Shown here in pieces: positions 40,764 through 49,680 of a stretch of DNA of 64,000 bases (its first letter is position 1; every line of letters starts with the position of its first letter). Location: positions 1-64,000 of the forward strand of contig CALJMO010000011.1 of the NCBI GenBank assembly GCA_937982065.1. Reading direction: 5' to 3'. Origin of the DNA: an uncultured Collinsella sp. (GTDB lineage Bacteria; Actinomycetota; Coriobacteriia; Coriobacteriales; Coriobacteriaceae). The notes under the pieces were generated by a model. That model was not told where the DNA came from. It ran no database searches and worked only from the letters and a program-made list of their open reading frames with translations. The position numbers were made by a program, and so were the translations under genes.

Positions 40764-41831
40764 TTAGTCCTCGGCGTTGTAGCCAAAGCGGCGAATCTGG
40801 GCCTCGTCGTCACGCCAGCCGACCTTGACCTTCACGTCCAGCTCCAAAAAGACCTGCGTGCCAAAAATGCGCTCAAGATCGCGACGGGCGTCGATACCGA
40901 TATGCTTGATCATCTCGCCGCCCTTACCGATGATGATGCCCTTTTGGCCCTCTCGCTCGACGTAAATGGTGGCGTGCACACGCAGTACCTTCTTGGTCTG
41001 CTCGAGCGCATCGCAAATCACGCCAACGGAGTGCGGAATCTCATCACGGGTGCGGCGCAAGACCTTCTCGCGCACAAACTCGGCAACGAGCGTTTCATCG
41101 GAAGCGTCGGTACCCATGTCCTCGGGGAACCAACGCGGACCCTCAGGCAAAAAGTGCGCAACGGTCTCTATAAAGGCATCGACGTTGAAGTTCTTGACCG
41201 ACGACGTCACGATCTCGTCGTCATATTCCATGAGTTCGTGGGCTGCCTTAAGCTGCTCCATGACCTGTGCGGGGTCGGCCTCATCGGCCTTGGTGAGCAC
41301 CAGGACCTTCTTGGAACGAGCGTTCTTGACGCGCTCGGCAACCCAGGCGTCTCCCCTGCCGATCGGTTTGGTGGCATCAATCAAAAACGCGACAACATCA
41401 ACATCGTTCAGCTCGAACAACGCGCTCTTGTTGAGCTCGGATCCCAAGCCGTCCTTGGGCTTATGAATACCGGGGGTATCGACAAAGACCAGCTGGTAGC
41501 CGGGGCGGTTGACGACGGCGCGCATGCGGCGGCGGGTCGTCTGGGCCACCGGCGAGGTGATGGCGACCTTTTTGCCATAGCAGGCATTAAGCAGCGTAGA
41601 CTTGCCAGCGTTGGGACGACCGACCAGGGCCACAAAGCCGCTGCGGAAACCGGGCTCAACGTCACCAAAGCCCGCGAGGTTGTCGTCCTCGTCGCACAGG
41701 GCATCGAGTTCCTCGTCGCTCATACCCTCAAACGGGTCGAACTCCTCGAAATCCTCGAGCTCCTCGGTATCCATCGCGTCCAGGGACTCGTCGTCCAAAA
41801 TCTCATCGGCAGGCTGCATATTGTCGGACAT
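40764..41831 (-). CDS. era: GTPase Era with acidic N-terminal extension
   Basis: A 355-residue Era, which binds the 3' end of 16S rRNA during 30S assembly. G1 GRPNAGKST (about residues 71-79), G3 DTPGIHKP, G4 LTKADE and a C-terminal KH domain (IIIGKGGEMIKHIG). Before the G domain is a 63-residue strongly acidic extension (Asp/Glu about 40%) that ordinary Era (about 300 residues) lacks. No alternative start with a good ribosome binding site was identified inside it. The extension could bind a basic ribosomal partner, which is inference. Confidence 0.94.
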   Translation of the reverse strand: MSDNMQPADEILDDESLDAMDTEELEDFEEFDPFEGMSDEELDALCDEDDNLAGFGDVEPGFRSGFVALVGRPNAGKSTLLNACYGKKVAITSPVAQTTRRRMRAVVNRPGYQLVFVDTPGIHKPKDGLGSELNKSALFELNDVDVVAFLIDATKPIGRGDAWVAERVKNARSKKVLVLTKADEADPAQVMEQLKAAHELMEYDDEIVTSSVKNFNVDAFIETVAHFLPEGPRWFPEDMGTDASDETLVAEFVREKVLRRTRDEIPHSVGVICDALEQTKKVLRVHATIYVEREGQKGIIIGKGGEMIKHIGIDARRDLERIFGTQVFLELDVKVKVGWRDDEAQIRRFGYNAED

Positions 41832-41843
41832 GGGAATCCCTTT

Positions 41844-42221
41844 CTAAATAAAGCCGAGCGCGTGGGCAAATACCAGCAAGCCCACAATCGCGGCGGTAAT
41901 GGAAAGAACGTATACGGAGGCGGCGGCGATGTCCTTCGCACGCTTGGCCAGCGGATGGAGCTCCTGGGTCGCTAGGTCGACGATAGCCTCCATAGCGGTG
42001 TTGCACAGCTCGCCGTGAATCACCAGGCCACAACAGATGATAATCGTGGCCCACTCGGCAATGTCGAGCCCCACGATACAGCCGGCAATGACGGTGCACA
42101 CGCCCGCAACGAGCATGACCTTAATGTTGCGCTCGGTCTTGACGGCGGTAACGAAGCCCTCCATGGCGTAGGAAAACGACTTTAAGAAGGACGGATGGTC
42201 CTTGTTCGATCCGGGAATCAT
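41844..42221 (-). CDS. dgkA: Diacylglycerol/undecaprenol kinase
   Basis: A 125-residue membrane protein with three membrane segments, FSYAMEGFVTAVKTERNIK at the N-terminus and ELCNTAMEAIVDLATQ containing the active-site glutamate. Gram-positive members phosphorylate undecaprenol rather than diacylglycerol. It lies between ybeY and era as in many Firmicutes. Confidence 0.93.
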   Translation of the reverse strand: MIPGSNKDHPSFLKSFSYAMEGFVTAVKTERNIKVMLVAGVCTVIAGCIVGLDIAEWATIIICCGLVIHGELCNTAMEAIVDLATQELHPLAKRAKDIAAASVYVLSITAAIVGLLVFAHALGFI

Positions 42222-42230
42222 AGACGGCTC

Positions 42231-42740
42231 CTAGTCGTGGGCGTGGTTGGTGATGGGGCCGACGTGGACTAGCTTAGGGTCCTCGCCGCGCTCGAGCGCC
42301 AGATCGCGCAGGATGGCGTCCTCGCGGGCCTCCATGACCTCGGCCTCGTCGTCCTCGATGTGGTCATAGCCCAGCAGGTGCAGCATGCCGTGAACGAGCA
42401 TCAGACGGCACTCGTCAGCGGGGCTATTGCCAAAACCGGGGGCCTGACGGGCAATAACCTGCGGGGCCAAGATAATATCGCCGAGCTCGAGCGTCTCATC
42501 GGCGGGAATGTCATCGTCAAAGGCCGAATCGCACTCAAACGAGAGTACATCGGTGGTGCGATCGATACCGCGCCACTCGTGGTTGAGCTCGTGCATCTCG
42601 TCCTCGTCGACATACGAAAGGGAAATCTCGACTTCACGCTCAACGCCCTCGGCGGCAAGCACGACCTCGCAGATGTGCTCCACCTCCTGCGCGTCAAGCA
42701 GCGTATCGAGCTCGGCATCGTTGCTGATCAATACACTCAA
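42231..42740 (-). CDS. ybeY: Endoribonuclease YbeY
   Basis: A 169-residue metal-dependent RNase for 16S rRNA 3' processing and ribosome quality control. Zinc motif HGMLHLLGYDH is intact, and TDVLSFE is conserved. The start is TTG overlapping the phoH stop codon (TTGA), with AAAGGAG upstream. A C-terminal acidic/His tail is slightly longer than usual. Confidence 0.94.
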   Translation of the reverse strand: MSVLISNDAELDTLLDAQEVEHICEVVLAAEGVEREVEISLSYVDEDEMHELNHEWRGIDRTTDVLSFECDSAFDDDIPADETLELGDIILAPQVIARQAPGFGNSPADECRLMLVHGMLHLLGYDHIEDDEAEVMEAREDAILRDLALERGEDPKLVHVGPITNHAHD

Positions 42741-43723
42741 CGGGACTCCTTTCGGTCGCGCGGGCGCTGCTCGCGCACGTCATCATAAGTGTCGTATGCC
42801 TCGACGATACGTCCCACCAAGGCATGGCGCACCACGTCGGCGCGCTCGAGGTGCGAAAATGCGACATCGTCGACACGGCCCAAAATCTGCTCAACGTCGG
42901 CAAGACCGCCACGACGACCCACCAGGTCGCGCTGGCTCAGGTCGCCGGTAATCACGAACTTGGAGTTAAAACCCAAGCGCGTCAGAAACATCTTCATCTG
43001 CTCAGGCGTGGTATTTTGCGCCTCGTCGAGCACCACGAAGGCATCGCTCAGCGTGCGGCCGCGCATATAGGCAAGCGGGGCGATCTCGATCACGCCGCGC
43101 TCCATAAGCTCATCGGTGCGCTCGCGATCCATCATGTCAAAAAGGGCGTCGTAGAGCGGACGCATGTAGGGATCGATCTTTTCCTCAAGGGTACCAGGCA
43201 AAAAGCCCAGATTCTCCCCCGCCTCGACAACCGGACGCGTCAAGATCAGACGGCCCACCTCGTGGCGCTTGAGCGCGGCAACGGCGAGCGCCATGGCCAG
43301 ATAAGTCTTACCGGTGCCGGCAGGACCCAGGCCAAACGTGATGGTATGCGAGCGAATGGCATCCACATAGCGCTTTTGCCCGAGCGTCTTGGGACGAATG
43401 ACGCGGCCGCGATACGAAAGCAGCACGTCATCGCGAAGCGACGTAGCCTCGTGCTCACCGTCGCGCAAGACGGCCAGGCAGCGAGAGACATCGTCGGCAG
43501 ACAGCGTGCGCCCGGCGGCCGCCTCGCGAAAAGCATGTTCGAAAAAACGCGCCACGAGTTCGACCTCATCCGGGTCACCGCTCACGGCGATGCTATCGCC
43601 ACGGGCGACCACATGGGCGCGAACCAAGCTCTCGAGCGCACGAAGGACGCCGTCGCCGGCGCCCAAAACGCACGAGGGATCAATTCCCTCGGGAACGGTA
43701 AGTCTAATCTTCGAGGCTTCCAT
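42737..43723 (-). CDS. phoH: PhoH-like ATPase
   Basis: A 328-residue PhoH-family protein with Walker A GPAGTGKTY, Walker B FVVLDEAQNTT and RPVVEAGENLGFLPG. Often encoded with ybeY and thought to act in RNA metabolism. Start 43723 with GGGAGG is chosen; it lies 20 bp inside the end of mtaB, indicating coupling. A longer upstream frame is not conserved. Confidence 0.94.
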   Translation of the reverse strand: MEASKIRLTVPEGIDPSCVLGAGDGVLRALESLVRAHVVARGDSIAVSGDPDEVELVARFFEHAFREAAAGRTLSADDVSRCLAVLRDGEHEATSLRDDVLLSYRGRVIRPKTLGQKRYVDAIRSHTITFGLGPAGTGKTYLAMALAVAALKRHEVGRLILTRPVVEAGENLGFLPGTLEEKIDPYMRPLYDALFDMMDRERTDELMERGVIEIAPLAYMRGRTLSDAFVVLDEAQNTTPEQMKMFLTRLGFNSKFVITGDLSQRDLVGRRGGLADVEQILGRVDDVAFSHLERADVVRHALVGRIVEAYDTYDDVREQRPRDRKESR

Positions 43724-44996
43724 GAACCTCCCTGCGCGCATGGACCAAGCCGGAATCATCGACTCCGATGATAGCAACATCGAGCAGGCACGGGGCTGTA
43801 AGTCCACAGGTATCGTCAAGACGGGCATGATGGAACGAACCGAGCGTCAGGTTGTCGCCGTACTCGAGGACGGCACGCTCGACGGTGCCCACGCGACGAC
43901 GAGCGTCGGCAATGGCGAGTTCCTGCGCCGCGGCTCGCATACGACGGCTGCGCTCGGCCATAACCTCGGGCGGCACCTGGTCGGGCATATCGGCAGCAAG
44001 GGTACCGGGACGCTTGCTATAGCGGAACACGTGCATACGCGAGAAACCCACACGACGGCACAGCGCCAGCGACTCCTCGAACTCCTCGTCCGTCTCACCA
44101 GGAAAACCGACGATGACATCGCACGAAAGAGACGCCTGGGGCAAGTTGGCGCGAATCATACGCACCGTGTCCTCAAAGGTCTCGGCGCTATAGGGACGGC
44201 CCATGCGATGCAGAGTCGCTGTGCAGCCGGACTGCGCGGGCAGGTGCAAAAACGGGGCGATACGCTGCGGATAGCGCGCCATAACCTTAAGCAGGCGCTC
44301 AGAGATATCCATGGGCTCGACCGAGGAAATGCGCACATGCGGAATAGACGTGCGCTCCATGATGGCCTCGAGCAGCTCATCGATTTCGACATGCTCGTCG
44401 GTCGCGCTCTTGCCATCGTAGGCACCCAGGTTCACACCGGTCAGCACCACCTCGGGCACGCCGGCCTCCTGGGCCTCGCGAACTTGCTCGAGCACGGACT
44501 CGACGGGCACGGAGCGCTCGGGGCCGCGTGCCTTCCACACAATGCAATAGGTGCAGCGATGGTTGCAGCCGTCCTGGATCTTCACGCCCAGCCGCGAACG
44601 ACCGAGCGCATCGACCACGTCGCCATCGCTGCAGGCGGGAACGCTATCGGACTCAACGCCCAGCACCTCGCAGACACGTTCGGCGACATCGATCTTGGAC
44701 GGCTCGGCGATCACGCGATCCGAAAGCTCCAACAGCTCCTCGGGATGCAAATTGACGACGCAGCCGGTTACGACCACATAGGGCTCGTTTGGATAGGCCA
44801 GCGCATGACGGACGGCCTTACGGGTCTTGGCCTCGGCCTCGCCCGTAACGGCACAGGTGTTAATGACGATCAGATCGGCATCCTGGGGCTCCACAATAGC
44901 AAAGCCCAGGCGCATAAGGTCGGCAGTGATACGGTCAGACTCAACCCGATTGACACGGCAGCCGAGGTTGACGACGGAAATATGGGGTGCGAGCAC
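43704..44996 (-). CDS. mtaB: tRNA t6A37 methylthiotransferase
   Basis: A 430-residue radical-SAM enzyme converting t6A to ms2t6A at tRNA position 37. It begins SVVNLGCRVNRVESDRI, the MtaB form of the UPF0004 motif, with radical-SAM CNHRCTYCIVWKARGPER. GTG start with AAGGAG at 7 bp. Encoded between dnaJ and phoH, as in many Gram-positives. Confidence 0.93.
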   Translation of the reverse strand: MLAPHISVVNLGCRVNRVESDRITADLMRLGFAIVEPQDADLIVINTCAVTGEAEAKTRKAVRHALAYPNEPYVVVTGCVVNLHPEELLELSDRVIAEPSKIDVAERVCEVLGVESDSVPACSDGDVVDALGRSRLGVKIQDGCNHRCTYCIVWKARGPERSVPVESVLEQVREAQEAGVPEVVLTGVNLGAYDGKSATDEHVEIDELLEAIMERTSIPHVRISSVEPMDISERLLKVMARYPQRIAPFLHLPAQSGCTATLHRMGRPYSAETFEDTVRMIRANLPQASLSCDVIVGFPGETDEEFEESLALCRRVGFSRMHVFRYSKRPGTLAADMPDQVPPEVMAERSRRMRAAAQELAIADARRRVGTVERAVLEYGDNLTLGSFHHARLDDTCGLTAPCLLDVAIIGVDDSGLVHARREVHGSLED

Positions 44997-45005
44997 GCGG
45001 GCTCC

Positions 45006-46154
45006 TTAATCGAGGATATCGTCGAGGGCACTCTTGATACGGTCGGTCACCGACTTCTTACCAGAAGCGACGTCATCGCCCATCTCATCGGCAAAAGCAC
45101 GGAGCAGTTCGCGTTGCTTATTGGAAAGATTGGTGGGAACGACCACGCGCAGTTGCACGATCAGGCGGCCACGCGAACCGCCACCGCCAATGCGCGGCAT
45201 GCCGTAATTATTGACGCTCACGGTGTCGCCGTACTGGACGCCGGCGGGAACCGTCACCTTAACGACCTCGTCGGGCATAATGCCCTCGACCTCGATCTCG
45301 CAGCCGAGCGCAGCCTGCGCAATCGAGATATCGCTCACCAGGTACAGGTCGTCACCGTTGCGCTTAAAGCGCTCATGGTCGGCAACGCGCACGTTGACAA
45401 TCAGGTCGCCCGAGGGCTCGCCGCGAAGGCCAGCCTCGCCAAAGCCGCTCACACGCAGCTGGCGACCGGTCGAAACGCCGGCGGGAATATCGATGTCGAT
45501 CTTTTCGTGCGAAGGCGTGCGGCCCTGACCGTCGCAGGTCTCGCAGGGATGGTCGATGACCGTGCCCTCGCCATGGCAGTCGGGGCAAGGCGAAGAGGAC
45601 TGAACCTGGCCCAGGAACGAACGCTGAACCGTCGTGACATAGCCCGTGCCGTGGCAGCGGCCGCACTGCTTTTCCTGTGCGCCCTCTGCCCTACCGGTGC
45701 CGTTGCAGTCCTCGCAAGGAGCAAGGCGGTCATAGCTGATCGTCTTTTTGCAGCCGAGCGCCGCCTCCTCGAGCGTCACCGAAAGCGAGATGGCCATATC
45801 ACGTCCGCGACGACGCTCACGACGGCTGCGGGCGCCAACGCCGGCACCGCCGCCAAAAAACGACGAGAACAAGTCGTCCATGCCCATGCCACCAAAGATA
45901 TCGTTGATATCGACGTAGCCCGAACCACCAGGGCCGTCGGCAGTGCCGTAACGGTCGTAGTTAGCACGCTTCTGCTCATCGGAAAGAACGGAATAGGCCT
46001 CGTTGAGCTCCTTGAACTTGGCCTCGGCCTCGGGGTCGTCAGAAACATCCGGATGTACGGTACGGGCCTTCTTTAGAAACGCACGCTTAATCGTCCGCGC
46101 GTCGGCATCCCTGTCGACGCCAAGCACCTCGTAGTAATCCCTATTTTCCGACAC
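45006..46154 (-). CDS. dnaJ: Chaperone DnaJ
   Basis: A 382-residue DnaJ: J domain with HPD (VHPDVSD), a Gly/Phe region (GGMGMDDLFSSFFGGG), four CxxCxGxG zinc repeats (CEDCNGTG, CGRCHGTG, CPDCHGEG, CETCDGQG) and a C-terminal substrate domain. It stimulates DnaK, which is outside the window. GTG start at 46154 with GGAAGGA upstream. hrcA and grpE, frequent neighbours, are absent here; no CIRCE element was seen. Confidence 0.95.
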   Translation of the reverse strand: MSENRDYYEVLGVDRDADARTIKRAFLKKARTVHPDVSDDPEAEAKFKELNEAYSVLSDEQKRANYDRYGTADGPGGSGYVDINDIFGGMGMDDLFSSFFGGGAGVGARSRRERRRGRDMAISLSVTLEEAALGCKKTISYDRLAPCEDCNGTGRAEGAQEKQCGRCHGTGYVTTVQRSFLGQVQSSSPCPDCHGEGTVIDHPCETCDGQGRTPSHEKIDIDIPAGVSTGRQLRVSGFGEAGLRGEPSGDLIVNVRVADHERFKRNGDDLYLVSDISIAQAALGCEIEVEGIMPDEVVKVTVPAGVQYGDTVSVNNYGMPRIGGGGSRGRLIVQLRVVVPTNLSNKQRELLRAFADEMGDDVASGKKSVTDRIKSALDDILD

Positions 46155-46235
46155 GACCGAATCCTTCCGACTTTCAATATTGTCACAGTGCGTCCTATAC
46201 CCAAGCTGGGCCGACCGCAAACAGAGGGTTTGATG

Positions 46236-47339
46236 TTATTGCATTTGGTACGGCGAAAGCATGGCCCGTTGCGAGCAGCTTGCAAACCAAACCGACACGA
46301 GCGCGAACATGAAGCCATTGGCAAAACCGTTGGCAAACTGCATCGCACCGCGCTTCCACCACAGCAGGCTGCGATGAAGCACACCGTCCGAAAGCACCAT
46401 GAACAGGCCCATGGTAAACGGAATAAAGCACATCACGGCAAAGGCCGAGAACACACCCGAGATGGCCGAGAGTACCAAAAACGGCGCCACGATGCCCATC
46501 AGGTAAAAACCGGTACGAGCTTTGCCTTCCAAGCGCTCGGCCTCAACATGGGCGCGGCCGACCAGGTCGCCGCCCGCGGCACCGTTGGTGCCAGCATGAC
46601 CCATGCCGCCAATGCGGACCTCGTCGCCATCGTGCGTGCCGGCAGGAAACTCAATCGTCTGCTCGGAGGTTACGCGAGTACGACCGCTGCCGCCGCAATC
46701 GGGGCAGGGGTCTGCCACGACTTTACCGGAACCGCCGCACTCGGGGCAGACCGACTGGAACGTGCCCGCACCAAACAGGAAGGACAGGTCGACGTCGATG
46801 TGGCCGCGGCCGCCACAGCTTGGGCAGGTATGGGCATGCTCGGAAGAGACTGAACCCGAGCCGCCGCAATGTCCGCATGTATCGAAACGCGTGTAGTGGA
46901 CGGTCTTGCGGGCACCGCCCTTGGCCTCCTTGGCGTCGAGTTTGATATCGACGACCACGTTGGCACCGTTCTCGGGATTGTAGGCAGCCTGGCCGCGACG
47001 CTGCTGGCCCCAGGCGCCACCAAAGGGAAAGCCGCCCTCAAAGGGATTGCCATAGCCCGTGTTGCCGGCGTAGCCGCCACCATAGGGCGAAGCCGTAGGA
47101 GCACCGGCAAAGGGATTGCCAGAGCGCATGGCGTCGTAGCGCGCACGTTTTTGCTCATCCGAAAGCACGGCGTAGGCCTCGGAAACCTCTTTAAACTTTT
47201 CCTCGGCATCCGGCTCTTTGTTGACGTCCGGATGGAGCTTGCGGGCCTTTTGCTGGAAGGCCTTTTGAATATCACGCGAGGTGGCGTCCTTGGAGACACC
47301 CAGAATCTCGTAGTAATCTTTTTCGTTCATCGTCGCCAT
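46236..47339 (-). CDS. DnaJ-like protein with C-terminal membrane domain
   Basis: A 367-residue protein: an intact J domain (HPD in LHPDVNK), a Gly/Pro/Tyr-rich segment, four CxxCxGxG repeats ([32 protein letters not shown]), and only a short piece of the DnaJ C-terminal domain ([20 protein letters not shown]). Instead of the rest of the substrate domain, the last 100 residues are hydrophobic (about three membrane segments, from [14 protein letters not shown] to [11 protein letters not shown]). ATG at 47339 follows GGAGG. It lies directly upstream of dnaJ. I infer a membrane-tethered J protein that recruits DnaK to the membrane. Confidence 0.85.
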   Translation of the reverse strand: MATMNEKDYYEILGVSKDATSRDIQKAFQQKARKLHPDVNKEPDAEEKFKEVSEAYAVLSDEQKRARYDAMRSGNPFAGAPTASPYGGGYAGNTGYGNPFEGGFPFGGAWGQQRRGQAAYNPENGANVVVDIKLDAKEAKGGARKTVHYTRFDTCGHCGGSGSVSSEHAHTCPSCGGRGHIDVDLSFLFGAGTFQSVCPECGGSGKVVADPCPDCGGSGRTRVTSEQTIEFPAGTHDGDEVRIGGMGHAGTNGAAGGDLVGRAHVEAERLEGKARTGFYLMGIVAPFLVLSAISGVFSAFAVMCFIPFTMGLFMVLSDGVLHRSLLWWKRGAMQFANGFANGFMFALVSVWFASCSQRAMLSPYQMQ

Positions 47340-47397
47340 GCGCGGCAACCTCCTGCTCACAGCAGCGTATATATTCCGGTAATTCTACCCGAGCGGC

Positions 47398-48630
47398 CTA
47401 AGCTAGATCCCAAAACAACTCGAACAGAACATTTCCATCGAGCCAGCCCAGATGTGTCGGTGCTAAACGAGCTCGAACATGGCCCGCGACGACATCTGCC
47501 GAAGTGAAGGGTCCCTCATGGACCCCGAGCGTCTCGGGCACCCACGTGGCAAGACCCAATTCGAGCGCGCGACCGCAGGCAGCTGCCAGCTCATCGGCCG
47601 GGATGACACGAGCCGCGAGAACCAACAGGTCGGACGCAATACCGCGCGTCATGCGACAAGCAAGCATCAGGTCTTCGGCCGCAGCCTCGCGCTGCGAGAG
47701 ATATTCGGCCTCGAACGCCGTCGCGTCATCGTCACGTTGCACCAGACGCACGCGGTACGCATCGCCTCGAGAAGACACGCCGGGGAACAAACCCGCAAGA
47801 CGGTCGAAATCCTCGGCGTCGAGCATGCCCGCGGCAGAGCGACCCAGGCCCAAATAGCCCTGGCCGGTCCAGTAGGCAATGTTATGGGCGCACTCATGTC
47901 CGTCGAGCGCATAGCTTGCCACCTCATACGGGTGATAGCCGGCCGCACCCAGACGCTCACGCGCCACATCCATGCACGAAGCTTGAAAATCCTCGTCGGG
48001 CTCGACCGACTCGTCGCGGCACGCCATGCGATAAAGGGGAGTCCCCTCCTCAAGCGTGAGCGGGTAGACCGACACATGATGCGGAGCCGCCACCAGCACG
48101 CCATCGAGCGTGCGCTTCCAACTCGCTGCGGTCTGCCCGGGAAGTCCGCACATAAGGTCGCACGACACGTCAAGCCCAGCGTTCTTGACTGTCGCGATGG
48201 CGGCGAGCGCCCGATCGGCATCGTGAATACGGCCGATAGCGGTAAGTTCGATGTTATCGAGCGTTTGCACGCCCAGAGAGACGCGTGTGACACCAACCTT
48301 GGCAAGCGCAGCGGCAAGTTCGGCGGTCAGCGACTCGGGATTGGCCTCGCAGGTAAACTCAACGGGGGCGCACCACGCACGAATACGCCGCGCCAGCTCC
48401 ACCAGGCGCTCCCCCGCCAGCGACGGCGTACCACCGCCAACATAGACGGTGCGGATCTGTTCAAGGGCCCCAGCCTTGCCAAAAGCATCGAGGCGCGCGA
48501 ACAACTGCTCAAAATAGGCATCGAGCGCAGCGCTCAGGTCGCACGGAGAAAAACTGCGCGAGTCAAAGTCGCAGTACCGGCACTTTTGGGCACAGAACGG
48601 CACGTGCACGTACAGCGCGGTAACGGCCAC
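47398..48630 (-). CDS. hemW: Heme chaperone HemW-like radical SAM protein
   Basis: A 410-residue radical-SAM protein beginning LYVHVPFCAQKCRYCDFDS; the CxxxCxxC plus the extra residues match HemW (formerly called oxygen-independent coproporphyrinogen oxidase-like). GGGTPS and CEANPESLT segments are also present. Whether it delivers heme here is uncertain. GTG start, GGAGG upstream. It sits between dus and the DnaJ-like gene, in the lepA-hemW-dnaJ order known from Gram-positives. Confidence 0.92.
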   Translation of the reverse strand: MAVTALYVHVPFCAQKCRYCDFDSRSFSPCDLSAALDAYFEQLFARLDAFGKAGALEQIRTVYVGGGTPSLAGERLVELARRIRAWCAPVEFTCEANPESLTAELAAALAKVGVTRVSLGVQTLDNIELTAIGRIHDADRALAAIATVKNAGLDVSCDLMCGLPGQTAASWKRTLDGVLVAAPHHVSVYPLTLEEGTPLYRMACRDESVEPDEDFQASCMDVARERLGAAGYHPYEVASYALDGHECAHNIAYWTGQGYLGLGRSAAGMLDAEDFDRLAGLFPGVSSRGDAYRVRLVQRDDDATAFEAEYLSQREAAAEDLMLACRMTRGIASDLLVLAARVIPADELAAACGRALELGLATWVPETLGVHEGPFTSADVVAGHVRARLAPTHLGWLDGNVLFELFWDLA

Positions 48631-48632
48631 CC

Positions 48633-49676
48633 TTAAGCCTCCAGCGGATGAGCAGGCACCGACTTGCCAGCGGCAAGGGCGGCCTCGCAGGCCACCACAT
48701 CGCGCTCGATCTCATCGACCAGCGCCATAAACTCCTCATACGTGGAGCAGCGCACCACATGGGCACGCCAAGCGGCGGCATGGGGCATGCCTTTTAAGTA
48801 CCAGCTTGCGTACGTACGGGCACGCGACATGAGCGGCAGGAGCTCATGTGTCAGCGTTAGGTGCTCACGCAGGGCGTCCAGGCGCTCGACGGAGCTGCGA
48901 ACCGGCACCGGTATGCCATCGAGCGCAAGGGCGCGAGCATCGCCAAACACCCACGGGTTCCCGTAGATACCGCGCGCGATAAACACCGCGCTGGCGCCCG
49001 AGTTGCGCAGATGCTCCGCGGCATCCTCGGCGGTAAACACGTCGCCCGAACCGATCACGGGAATCTCAACGGCGTCGGCAACCTCATCGACGACCGACCA
49101 ATCGGCCTGGCCCGTATAGAGCTGCGTGGCACAGCGACCATGCACCGCCACCGCAGCGGCCCCTGCCCCCTCGAGCATCTGAGCAAACGTCGCGGCATTA
49201 CGGTCCTCGGCATAAAAGCCCTTGCGGATCTTCACGGTCACGGGCACGTGCGCCGCGCCCACCGCGGCCTCGACGATCTTCTCGGCCAGGTCGGGTGTAC
49301 GCATAAGTGCCGAGCCCTCGCCCTTGGTGACAACCTTGCGGGCAGGACAGGCCATGTTGATATCGATGAGCGACAGGCGATCGCCCACGCGCTCCTCGAC
49401 GGCAACGACGGCGCTCGCAAACTGGTCGGGCTTAGAGCCGAAGAGCTGCACGCAGATCTGCTGCTCCTCGTCGGCCGGCAGCACCAGGCGCCACGTCTTG
49501 TTACTGGCATAGGCAAGGCCGGCGACACTCACCATCTCGCTATAAGCAAGATTGGCACCGCGGCGGCGGCACATGATGCGGTAGGCAGGATCGGTCACGC
49601 CCGCCATGGGAGCCATAAGGAACGGCTGCTCGGCATAGGCGCCCAGCAGCTGCAGACTATATTCGGAAAGCGCCAT
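48633..49676 (-). CDS. dus: tRNA-dihydrouridine synthase
   Basis: A 347-residue FMN enzyme reducing uridines in tRNA. PFLMAPMAGVTDPAYR, the catalytic Cys in INMACPARKV, VTVKIRKGF and VIGSGDVFTAED with the GIYGNPWVF segment are all typical of the DusB type. It ends 2 bp before hemW and starts 4 bp after lepA, so all three are co-transcribed. Confidence 0.95.
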   Translation of the reverse strand: MALSEYSLQLLGAYAEQPFLMAPMAGVTDPAYRIMCRRRGANLAYSEMVSVAGLAYASNKTWRLVLPADEEQQICVQLFGSKPDQFASAVVAVEERVGDRLSLIDINMACPARKVVTKGEGSALMRTPDLAEKIVEAAVGAAHVPVTVKIRKGFYAEDRNAATFAQMLEGAGAAAVAVHGRCATQLYTGQADWSVVDEVADAVEIPVIGSGDVFTAEDAAEHLRNSGASAVFIARGIYGNPWVFGDARALALDGIPVPVRSSVERLDALREHLTLTHELLPLMSRARTYASWYLKGMPHAAAWRAHVVRCSTYEEFMALVDEIERDVVACEAALAAGKSVPAHPLEA

Positions 49677-49680
49677 GGAC

